This document shows, piece after piece, positions 33,531 to 44,400 of a DNA stretch of 64,000 nt. The DNA is from Laccaria trichodermophora (taxonomy: Eukaryota; Basidiomycota; Agaricomycetes; Agaricales; Hydnangiaceae). A program made the translations under genes and the position numbers. Numbering within the stretch: the stretch's first letter is position 1; every line of letters starts with the position of its first letter. The notes beneath the pieces were generated by a model. The model was not told the origin of the DNA. It ran no database searches and saw nothing but the letters and a program-made list of their open reading frames with translations. Location: the NCBI GenBank assembly GCA_018417955.1, contig JACTVC010000015.1, positions 521,862 to 585,861 on the forward strand, in the 5' to 3' direction.

Positions 33531-36500
33531 TTTATCCGCAACAAGTTGCATTGCCGTCGAAAGAATAAACGGCATCGGCAGAAGGTGAAGTTTGGCTTGG
33601 ACGAGAAAGTAGTACGCGCTAAAGAGGATTGCTGCTTACGTGCTCATGAATGCAAACCAATCCAAGTTGAAGGCCAGCTGGGGGAAGATAGAGACTGGTT
33701 GGTCACTAGAAACCTGCTTACCGCTGCAGACAGTTCCTACTTCACCGTCCCCAACACCCTTATTTCTGCTAGCAATCCGTGGGTTCCTGTTTCTAATCCC
33801 TCGGATCGCCCTTGCTTTATCCGAAAAGGAGAGATAATTGGAGTCCTATCCGATCCTGCAGAATATTTTGATCACGTAAAGACACTAGCTGATTGGGAAG
33901 ATCGCACCAGGCATGCGGACACTATTGCTGCCATTATAAAGATTCAGATGGAAAGGGATCAGCAGACTTCTGAGGGTGAGAAGGATAACCCACAGATGGA
34001 ACGAAATCGAGAGACCCACGATTGTGAGAAGGATAACCCACCAGGGGGGGACGATGCACAGCCACAACAAGAAGAGGAAGCGTTTGGCCCGAAGACGGCA
34101 GAGATGCCTGAACTGACTGATTATCCCTCCTCTCGAATGAAAGAATTTATTGATGTGGGATCTCTACCTGAGCATTTAAAAGACGAAGCTTGGAGAATGC
34201 TGGAGAAGCGCGTTAAAGCGTTTGGATTTGATGGCCGTCTGGGACACCTACCTACCAAAGTTCACATTCGTACGCAAGATGGACAAGTCCCCATTTCAGT
34301 TCCGATGTATGGAAGTTCTCCTGAGAAACGAAGATTTATGGACATTCAGATTGACACCTGGTTCGAGCAAGGCGTTATAGAACCCTCGATAAGCCCATGG
34401 AGCGCTCCAGTGGTGATAGCATACCAGAATGGGAAACCTCGGTTCTGTATCGACTACAGAAAATTGAATGCAGCGACCACCCCGGATGAATTCCCTATAC
34501 CAAGGCAATCCAAAATTTTACAATCACTATCAGGCGCGCAAGTCTTGTCTTCGCTTGATGTGTTATCTGGTTTTACACAGTTAGAACTGGATCCAGACGA
34601 CGTCGAGAAGACAGCCTTTAGGACTCATCGTGGTCTGTTTCAATTTAAAAGGATGCCTTTCGGCTTGAGAAATGGACCGTCAATTTTTCAGCGAGTCATG
34701 CAGGGCATCCTATCCCCCTACCTGTGGCTCTTCTGTCTGGTATACATCGACGATATTGTGATTTACTCAAAGTCATACGAAGAACACATTAAACACCTAG
34801 ATCTGGTGTTAGGAGCAATCGAGGATGCCGGAATAACATTATCTCCAAGCAAATGCCATCTATTCTACGGTTCTATCCTACTGTTGGGTCACAAAGTTTC
34901 TAGATTGGGACTCTCCACTCATCTCGAGAAAGTGAACGCTATTCTAGCCCTGGATAGGCCGAAAAAACTTTCCCAGCTGCAGACTTTTCTGGGAATGGTC
35001 GTTTATTTTTCGGCTTTCATCCCTTACTATGCTTCTATCTGTGCTCCGTTATTCCAGTTACTGCGGAAGGGTAGTCGCTGGCATTGGGGGGCTGAAGAGG
35101 AACATGCCTTTGAGTCAGCGAAAACCGCATTGCAGTCGAGCCCAGTTCTTGGCCATCCCATCGAAGGTCTTCCATATCGCCTCTATACAGACACTTCCGA
35201 CGAAGCTCTAGGGTGCGCTTTGCAACAAATTCAACCCATTGCAGTGCGTGATCTGAAAGGAATGCGGACTTACACTCGTCTGCAAAAACAATACAATGCG
35301 GGCTTACCTCCCCCCAAACTGACTACAACGCTGAGCTCCAAGATAGTGGATAGTCCTAGTGATGATAAGTGGGGAGAAGATTTGGATTCCTCAATTGTTC
35401 ACGTAGAGTGGGTTGTCGCCTATTGGTCAAGGACATTCAAATCAGCCGAGACTCGATATTCGACGACTGAGAGAGAAGCACTTGCCGCTAAAGAAGGCCT
35501 AGTGAAATTTCAGCCTTTTATCGAAGGCGAAAAGATTCTTCTAGTCACTGATCACTCCGCATTACAATGGGCCAGAACCTACGAAAATTCAAACCGTCAC
35601 TTAGCCGCCTGGGGGGCTGTTTTCTCTGCTTATATGCCTAATTTAGAGATCATCCATAGAGCTGGAAGGGTACATTTGAACATTGACCCACTCTCACGTC
35701 TGCCTCGAGCTCCTCCGGACCATGTTTCGCCTCAGCACGACAATGAACCAACCATTAGAACAGACTTCTCTCTAGCCGAGAAGCAGGAAAAACAAGCTAG
35801 CATGGCCCCAGCACGTACAGCTTTCACCATTTGGAGTATTGAGGAATGCTTGGAAGGACATAAGTCAGCTTGGCCAGCATCAACGGAAGCGAGCGACAGA
35901 ACCTTGAATGAATTGGAACCTAGCACAGAATACTGGGACGCTCGCAACCCTCCTCCCAATCTACATGTTGCTATTGATGATTCGCTCATCCGAGATTGGA
36001 TCGAAGGATATAAAATCGATCAGGCATTTTCATCAATTTGGGCAGACAAAAAACGTGAGGCTGCAAACTGGAAAGCTAATGGTCGATTCATTAAGGACAA
36101 AAGAGGCTTACTTTACTTCCTGGATCCAGACTACCAACCTTGGCTCTGCGTTCCCAAGTCACAGCGGAACTTCGTCTTGAGAGAGGCGCATGAGAATCCC
36201 ATGGAGTCAAGTCACGCGGGACCAGAGCGCTTATGGCAACAACTCAGCCAAAAGTTCTATTGGAGACGAATGAAAGCAGACATACTTGCTTTCGCAAGTT
36301 CTTGTGACGTATGCCAAAAAACTAAATTCTCCAATTTCAATAAATTTGGATTTCTTAGTCCCAATCCCATTCCCAATCGCCCTTACCAATCAGCTTCAAT
36401 GGATTTCATCATAAATCTACCATGGTCAGAACAAGCCAACACTATCTTTGTTGTGGTTGACAGATTAACGAAACATGCAAGTTTTATACCAACAACAACT

Positions 36501-37475
36501 GGACTCACTGCAGAAGAATTCGGAGAGCTATACGTCAAGCATATTGGCTGTCGATTTGGTCTCCCTGAGAGTATCATCACCGATCGTGACCCTAGATGGA
36601 CATCAGATTTCTGGAGAGGAGTGGCAAAATACCTGAAGACAAAGATGTCGCTATCTTCTTCTCATCATCCCCAGCACGATGGTCAGACTGAAGTCGTGAA
36701 TAAACAACTTGTGACAATGTTGCGAGCATACGTTGGTGACGACCTATCGGACTGGGCAATATGGTTGCATGTCCTCGAATTCGCATATAATAACGCTGTC
36801 CACAGCTCTACCAGGACGACTCCTTTCTTTTTGCTGTATGGATTTCATCCAAGGACTCCACTCGATTTTTTGAAACCAGTGAAAGCGGACGCAAAGAGCT
36901 ACTCCTTGTCACCGACAGCAATTAGCTTTCTGGAAACCTTAGCTATGCACAGGGATAGCACGAGGTCTGCAATAGCAGCTGCACAAGATAGACAGGCAAC
37001 ACAATATAATAGAGGCTGCAAGGAAGTTCCGGAATTCAAAGAAGGCTCACAAGTTCTGGTTAACCCTCATTCCCTCAAATGGGTGGATGCGAAGGGCACG
37101 GGGACTAAGCTCAAACAACGCTGGATTGGGCCCTTTGAGGTGACACAGAAAATCAATCCAAAAGTGTATCGTTTGCACATGGGTGACCAGTACCCCAGCC
37201 TTCCTGTATTCAACATTGAACACTTGAAGCCTTACCATGTTTCGGATAAGAGTTGGGGCGAACGCACCATTATGAAGGAATCCCGACGCATGAAAGCCCC
37301 ATCAGAGGAATATAGTGTGGAGGCTATCGTTGGTCATCGTAGAACGAAACGAGGACTGGAATGGTTAGTTCGCTGGGAAGGATATGGTCCTCAGTTTGAT
37401 ACATGGGAACCAACTTCTTACCTCAAAAACGCGCCCATTGTACTGAGCAAGTACAAACGGGCCCACAGCTTATGA
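33531..37475 (+). pseudogene. Pol of Ty3 copy A: RT, RNase H, integrase, chromodomain (open frame over 1300 codons)
   Basis: The frame is uninterrupted from just after the TGA at 33528-33530 to the stop at 37473-37475, but it has no own start and is the continuation of gag. Motifs in order: SAPVVIAYQNGKPRFCIDYR, SLDVLSGFTQLELD, MPFGLRNGPSIFQR and the RT active site YIDDIVIYS near 34744; RNase H with YTDTSDEALGC, TEREALAAKEGL and TDHSALQWA; integrase with HHCC end CDVCQKTK, SMDFIINLPW, ITDRDPRW and HPQHDGQTEVVN; GPFEV and a C-terminal chromodomain (EWLVRWEGYGPQFDTWEP). The RNase H start reads DTS where copy B has DAS. Pol may still supply enzymes if expressed, but the upstream gag stops make that unlikely. 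Confidence 0.85.
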
Positions 37476-37816
37476 GTTCAGCATCCACAATCCGAGGGCG
37501 AGTCGTCCCTCAATCACTTCTGGCTTGACGTCGGTACGACTCAATGGTCATGTTCTGAGGCTCTTAACTTATGTACTTTGCTCTTGAGTGCATTATCGCT
37601 CACTGTAGTTTCACGTGCTTCTTTCTTTTCTTTTATTGTTCTTTGTTTTCCTTCTTTAGTTTCCCCTTTCTTCTTTTTCTTTATCATCTCTTGATCGTTG
37701 TTTCTTCTTCTTCCCTTGTCTTTCATCTCGATTGACTTCTGAGCGAGGATTTCCTGCTCATACGTCCTTCGGGAGGTCAGGTGCTGTTGACAGATTTCCA
37801 TCGTCAGCGTCTGATC

Positions 37817-38850
37817 ATGGATCTTTTGTTCACAGATGGTTCGGGAGGCCTACCTATGATAGAATTCCGAACGGTCGAGGGGGACTCTTGGATGGCTCTT
37901 AACGCTTCTGTGATGACGATCCCAGCGGAAGCCATGGACTACAGATTGTGCAAAGCGGACGATCACCGAGCTACAGGACCCACTGGGGTGTTCTTAGAAA
38001 TGGAATGGGCATTGGATACGGACTGGTACGACCGCGACGCTAGCTGGCGGCCCTTCATACCCACGAAGTCGGACGACTTGGTTGAGGGGACCTTAAGCGA
38101 GAGTGGCCAGGACTGGTTTTTCGATCTGGGATCATCTATACCTTGGGAACAGGGCGACAGCGGAGGTTTCATTATTCCGGGTCCCACCTGCTCAGCAATT
38201 GACGCGGACCTCGTCCTCTGGTCTTGGCTCATCAACGAGATTACGACACACCACCCATTCCCCTGTGATTCCGCTCGCCCGCGCCCATATGACCAAGGCA
38301 TTCTCATTCAGGGTTTTTCCAGCTGTGAAGAGTTACAAGCAGCAGGAGCAGTTGCAAAGAGAACAGCAGTCGATTACCTCGGTTTCCTTACATGGTGGAC
38401 AGTATCAATCTCTCAATGGGAAGCGGATCTCAATGTCCCAGTAGCCGACCAGATCAAGAGCCTTCGCCTCGAGTGCTTCCGCAGACAAGGGGTATTAGTG
38501 GATTTGGAACAGCATTGGCAGGAGATCAACATCACGAACCTTCTGCGGCATGGAGTGCCAATTGCTTATCCATGGTCACCCTCATTATCCTGCTCCCCAT
38601 GCTTCCGTTCCCTCCCCCTCGCATTCTACAAGCGTATGATGAACGACGAATCTCGACGGGAGGTGAAGTCCACTCCACGGACTTTGACGACTGGTCCGAC
38701 GAATTTGCTGTGATCCGACAGTACGATCGCTTCTTCCAGGAAACCTGTGTCAAAGGCCGGCCAGACCCAGACGTTCGGTTCGACGACGATTGGGATTACT
38801 ATGTGGTTGACTTTCGAGGATGGTCACGACTGGTGGCTACCACTTTTATC
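37817..38850 (+). pseudogene. Third ORF of Ty3 copy A (frameshifted and truncated)
   Basis: Starts MDLLFTDGSGGLPMIEF about 340 bp after pol and is homologous to the intact third ORF of copy B (49022-50371). Shared blocks include the WMALNASV/WIALNASA segment, a W-rich acidic region, YLGFLTWWTVSISQWE, RRQGVLVDLEQHW-INI-NLL and V-YPW. The frame shifts near 38590-38620 and continues as DEFAVIRQYDRFFQE and YYVVDFRGWSRL in another frame. It is cut off near 38850 where repeats begin. I recognise the family from Agaricomycete genomes but know no function. Confidence 0.75.
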
Positions 38851-39770
38851 TATAACCTAGACTTAAGCCTAGAGGGTCATTTCTATAACTTAGACATAAG
38901 CCTAGAGGCCATATCTATAATGCTTAGGATTTTTTGAAAGGCATTTCAAATGTAGGCCTGGGTATTTCATAGTGAATTTTCCATAGATACCCAGCGCATT
39001 TTCTGCGAAATTTCAAATGCAGCCATGGATATTTCATTGTGATTTTTCAATAGATACCCTGGGTATTTCATTGGGAAATTTTCAAATGTCACCCTTGGTA
39101 TTTCATTGCGATTTTTCAATGGATACCTGGCGCATTTCACTGCGAAATTTCAAATGTAGCCCTTGGTATTTCATTGTGATTTTTCAATAGATACCCTGGT
39201 ATTTCATTGCAAAATTTCAAATGTAGCCCTGGGCATTTCATTGCGATTTTTCAAATGTATCCCTGGATATTTCATTGTGATTTTTCAATAGATACCCTGG
39301 GTATTTCATTGTGATTTTTCAATAGATACCCTGGGCATTTCATTGCGATTTTTCAAATGTATCCCTGGGTATTTCATTGCAAAATTTCAATGGATACCTG
39401 GCGCATTTCATTGCGATTTTTCAATAGATACCCTAGGTATTTCATTGCAATTTTTCAAATGGAGCCCAGGGCATTTCATTGCGATTTTTCAATAGATACC
39501 CTGGGCATTTCATTGCATTTTTCAAATGTATCCTTGGGTATTTCATTGCGATTTTTCAAATGGAGCCTTGGGCATTTCATTGCGGTTTCTCAAATGTATC
39601 CCGGGGTATTTCATTGCAAAATTTCAATGGATACCTGGTGCATTTCATTGTGATTTTTCAATAGATACCCTAGGTATTTCATTGCGATTTTTCAAATGGA
39701 GCCCAGGGCATTTCATTGCGATTTTTCAATAGATACCCTGGGCATTTCATTGCAATTTTTCAAATGTATC
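38850..39770. repeat. 34-bp minisatellite, about 24 units
   Basis: Units alternate between forms such as GGTATTTCATTGCGATTTTTCAAATGTATCCCTG and GGCATTTCATTGCGATTTTTCAATAGATACCCTG (first bases shown elsewhere vary between GTATTTC and GCATTTC). The spacing between TTTCATTGC words is about 34 bp. A shorter related prelude (ATAACCTAGACTTAAGCCTAGAGG repeated) lies at 38851-38915. Apparent open frames in it are repeat artefacts. It replaces the 3' end of Ty3 copy A. Confidence 0.9.
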
Positions 39771-39952
39771 ATGTCTAATAGCTTGATAACAGTGACTTGT
39801 TCAGGTGCGATTGAACCCGGTCCTGTAAACTCAGCACTGACTTGTTCAGCATTTAAACTACAGTCCAAGCTGGGCCCGGACATAAGACCAATTGGAGTAC
39901 GAAATCAAGAATTCACCCCTTATCCCAGATTTACCAACAATTTTTGGAGGTC

Positions 39953-40024
39953 GGCATGGTCTAATGGTAGAGTTGGCTTCCGGGTTGAATCCCCAGCTTC
40001 CGGGTTCAATCCCTGGCCATGCTT
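39953..40024 (+). tRNA. tRNA-like sequence, probably degenerate or tRNA-derived
   Basis: A 72-nt stretch can pair as an acceptor stem (GGCATGG with CCATGCT) and a T arm (CCGGG-TTCAATC-CCTGG, a good B box). A possible 5-bp anticodon stem (GTTGG/CCAGC) encloses a 16-nt loop. The D arm (TCTAATGGTAGA) is too short and the variable loop is only two bases. The T-arm word GCTTCCGGGTT-AATCCC is present twice. It is more likely a pseudogene or SINE head than a working tRNA. No anticodon is assigned. Confidence 0.35.
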
Positions 40025-40766
40025 ATGTTTATGACTCTTTCAACTCTTTTGCAAGACAGCCTTGGCCTCGAGGCTCGTGCCGCCATTGTTTATGCTTCTG
40101 ATATAGGGTTGCATCAAGGGTTGTAATTTAACCTGAAAACATGCGTGTTTCCCCCTTTAAAAACCCTCTCACATTTCAAGGACCCATCTTCACCCCCCTC
40201 TCTGCGACATGAATAACTTCACCCCCATGACAATCTGGGGTCTGTTGGGTATCCCTCCACCCAACCCCTACCTGTAACGGGTATGGTTGCAGGATGACCC
40301 CTTTGTACGAGTATTCCCGATTCCACGTTAAGTCACAGAGTTCTGCTTATGGTCATTAGTCACATAGTCACGATTGTTTATGATACCTTTAGTCACGCTT
40401 GTATTTTGATCTCATCTTTTATCCATCATTCTTGCTACCGCTTGTAGTTCTCGAGTATCGTCTTCACGACTCGATCACACGCGTACCAGGGATATTGTAA
40501 GAAGGTGAGTAGCATAGTGACTTATAGAAGAGAGCTCATGACTCTCCTGTAGCTGATTCTTTATTTCTTCCCGTCTTGCACAGAAGATCTTACTACATCT
40601 TCTTGCGGCATTCCGAGGAAGAAGAGTACGTCTACGCTCGTGGCTTACCAGAGCATCAGTAGCTACTCGCGTAGTAGGATTGACTCCTGAGACTCAGATT
40701 AGACCTTCAGCGGAGGTCTTCACACCATAGTGATAACCTTCACCACAGAAGCTCACCAGTCACACT
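40025..40766 (+). other. Leader region of Ty3 copy B (possible 5' LTR and leader intron)
   Basis: Non-coding. A candidate intron runs from AAG|GTGAGTAGC (40505) to TTGCACAG (40582). Copy A has a comparable donor (AAA|GTAAGTGATCC at 29230) at about the same distance from the shared GGTGGACACTGTGGG word. TGTAACGGGTATGG near 40275 could be an LTR start, but I found no matching 3' copy. Confidence 0.35.
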
Positions 40767-41480
40767 TTGTCGTTGTTGCTCGAACCCCGTAAATCTACGT
40801 GGTCCTCCGAACAGGTTCCCACAAAGGTGGACACTGTGGGAACCAACGACAGCCTGGTCGGCTCAACAGTTACAACAGAAGAAGAACTTAGACCGGAAAC
40901 GAGCGGAGGGCGATCTGAAGGATCAAGGCTGCGGAAACCTTTGAGAGGTGCCCCGCCTTCTTCGTTAAGTCAACCTACCCACTCCGATCGTTCTCGATCT
41001 TCTTCTCCCTCTAAATCTAACAGGGCTTCGACAAATACTACACGACTAAGAAGTCCCGCCCCGACGAAAGCTAAAGCTTTACCTATCCCAGCAACCCCTC
41101 GAGTTTCTACAACCGAAAAGAAGCCTCTCTCGAATTACTACAAAGCGCGTGACGAACTAGACGTAGCCGCTTCTCTTAGAAGGAGACAACCGATAGGCAG
41201 TCGAGCAGTCGCATTCCAACACCATCGCTTTCTACCCCGAACCACAACCACTCCTACGTCTTCTTCTTCGAGTTTCCAACCCCAATTCCCTTCTTCGGAA
41301 TCTCGTCACACCCCTAGCTCCTTTAGAGCCTTCGAATTCAAGACTCCCGCTCCTATATCCCCTACTACAGACATCAGCGCGAAAGGAGAAATACTCCCAT
41401 CCTCCTCTTCATCGCAATTAATCAACTTCGCTCCCACCCCAACCATAGAATCCATTCTCGACGACAGCGATACGTTAGAC

Positions 41481-44400
41481 ATGAGTTCTACTGTGGAAAC
41501 TACATCGACGCAAACCTTTCGTCCCGAGACAAGCAACGGGTTCAACGGATCTCCCATGGCGCGACTCATCTTACAGTACAAGGAATCGAGCGATGAGGAC
41601 ATATCGACGTACCAACGAGCCATTAATTTTTCTGCAAAGAAATCTCTGCTAGCAAGCGAGATAGTGGAGTCCGGAGGGTCACAGAGGAGCTATACGTTGC
41701 ATCCTTCATTACTGAGAGACATCACCCAAGTAGTAGACGAATTACAGATTTTCCTGGAAAGGACTTCGGCTCTGATTCCGGAACGGAAATCCTGTTACAA
41801 AGTAGACCCTAGGGAAATGTTCATGTCCATTCTAAGAGAATCCTCGGACGTAGGACAGTTACAAGCTGCGTGGAAAGGCTTGTCTAGACGGCTATCGTTA
41901 TCACAGGAGAATCTGTGGAAATACGAAGTGCAATACCGTAGTCCGTTAGCAGGCGAGGACGTCAGTATGCCTACGTCGCCCGTTTCCACGGACGTTGGTA
42001 TCTACAAAGCTATGGACGACATCAATGATAAGGATCTTCGTCTAAGATACCTGTATGAAAACGTTCCTCACCACCAAGATCAGATAACATCCCCACGCAA
42101 ATTAAGGGATGGAGCATCTTGGGCCGACATTATCTCACTCCCAAGGAGTCTGCCAGAGCCTGTTCAAAACAAATTGCCAACGATCGTCGAGTATTCATCA
42201 GATAATCAAGAAACATGGGAGATTTCTCAAACAAAGAAAGGGAAAAGGAGGATAACCGATGAATTCGTCAGTCCACCCCCGTCTCCCCGCGGATTGAACG
42301 TGGGATATGGCACTCCTTTTAAATCAAGCTCGCAATTTTTTATCAGGCCAGGAGGAATACCCCTACCTCCAACGGAGACAATGTCGCAGCAAAACATACT
42401 AGTGGGTTTAGGTCTACCTCATACCCCCGCGTTCGAAAATATCCCTAATCCAAACGACGTGCCTCAGGGAGTAACAGGCACCGCACAGATCAGATCTCGG
42501 GCTTCTAACCCTTTCGAAGGTAGACCTTTGCCTCCTCACATGGGGGAGGATACACAAGAAAGGAGGGAAGAGCTAGGCTTGACCGCCTCCACACCTGCTA
42601 ACCAACATAACGTGAATTTCGCCAGTAGTCACCGACAACGCCCTATCGAAGCGAGATCGGACAGCGGCTCTTCACATCATCGTTCGTCAAACGGTAATCA
42701 CAGGAGCAGAAACCGCGGAAACCCACCAGGGGGCGATCCAGACGGATCTAGTGACGACGATGAGGCAGACGATTACCCTCACAGGAACAATCACGATAAT
42801 CAGGGACCTTCGAATAACGACTACCCAGTCAATCGCGGTGGGGGAGGTGGCAATCCTGGAGGAGGCGGCGGTGGTAATGGACCAAATAATAACGGGCTCT
42901 ATTCAAATTCACAGCCTCAAGGAAATGTGCCTTATGGTAATCTAGTAGCCACAATTAGGAACGAGCTGAAGCAGGATCAATTACCTGTCTGGGATGGAAA
43001 TAAGGACACAGCGATCGAGTACTTCTGGAAAATTCAACAGTTGGCAGCCCTGGAAGGCGACATACCAGTCGCTCTCGGGTATTGGCTATGGAAAAGCTTG
43101 AAGGAGAACTCCAGGATATGGATGTGGTTCACTACCCTGCCATTCACGGAGCAATCCAAAATGCGGACGCATTATTTGCATTATCTTAAGGGTATCAAGG
43201 ACAACTATTTGGGGCGTACATGGCAGATCGGTATGAATAGGAAATACGAGAGTCAATCATTCCGTCAAGAAGGATTCGAAAGAGAATCCCCTCCTGCCTT
43301 TATTGTCCGCCGTATCATGCATACACGCATGCTCGTCGCTTCGGACGACGGGGGGCCCACAGAAGTCTATCTAGTGATGCAGAAAGCCCTGATATCTTGG
43401 GGGCCTATTCTGAACTTGGAAACTATTCGTTCGACCTCTCTGCTATACTCCAGAGCCATGGATCATGAGCTAGCCTTAGTTCACGCATCTAAGTACGAAT
43501 CGTCAAACGTACTCACAGCCGACAATCTAATCCAGACCCTCCGTAAACTGGGCATTTCGACAGACCGAAATCGTCCTTATGACCGTTCAGTGAAATTAGT
43601 CTCAGGAAAGGACGACGTTATACGCGAGGCTTTTCTAGGACAGCTGAGTCGAGACGAATGCACTCAGGAGATAACTTCGAGCCCTGAAGCAATAAAGGAA
43701 GCTTATCAAGTTTTCAAGAAGAGACAACGTCCTCCGCCGAAAGGAGGGTACCCATACAGTAAGAACGACCACGTAACGACCAAGATGGGACGTTTGCCGC
43801 CTTCTCCATGCAAGGTGTGCGGAAGCGATAACCATTGGGACAAGGAATGTCCCGATTGGTCCTTCTACGAAGCTAAACAACAGAAAACCGCCTATCGGAT
43901 TGAGACAGACGAGGAGGACGACCTCGAAAATTATTACTGTAGCATTTATTCAGTCCTCGTCACGGAGCGACTGGTCTCTGAGAACAAGCAAGAAAACGAA
44001 CCTTCGGATTTTCATGAGGCAGTTCTAGAGGAAGGGAATCACGACCTTCCGAAAGAGCGTAAGTCCGGTGATGATTCTTCCTGGAGGCCGCAGACGGTCT
44101 TTGTTGAGGAAGAAGAAGACGAATTTTGGGCAGACTATCGAGCAAAGGAAAAGTCAGCTACCCATCTCTTGTATCAATTGGGGGATGAGGATGATGAAAC
44201 CTTGGAGAAAGAAGCCTTCTCTTCACACAAGAAAAATTCGTCTCCTTCAAGACCTCCCGAAGACAAGGACCCTCCAAAGGAAGTGAAAGACCCTCCAACG
44301 GAATCTCAGGACCCTCTGAGAGAAATCAAGAGTCCCCCTCCTCCTCCTCCCTCAAAGGATAAGCCGTTCAAAATTCCTAAAGCGAGATCCCGTCCTGAAG

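Larger units (their letters stand above)
29220..38850 (+). mobile_element. Ty3/Gypsy chromodomain retrotransposon, copy A (decayed, truncated 3' end)
   Basis: The order is leader, gag, protease, reverse transcriptase, RNase H, integrase, chromodomain, then a third ORF, all plus strand and homologous along the length to copy B. A shared ACAAAGGTGGACACTGTGGG word at about 29524 marks the same point as 40820 in copy B and may be the primer-binding region. LTRs were not found by eye. The 3' end is lost where a 34-bp minisatellite starts near 38850. Confidence 0.8.

Noticed and set aside
39357..39732. Open frames with repeated WVFHC/HFIAIFQ-like motifs
   Set aside because: They are translations of the 34-bp minisatellite.
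39357..39770. CRISPR-like array
   Set aside because: Units are contiguous 34-bp repeats without unique spacers, in a eukaryotic genome.
40767..40850. Treating the stretch from 40767 as the true gag start
   Set aside because: The frame opens at a TTG without ATG, and the possible primer-binding word at 40813 lies inside it.
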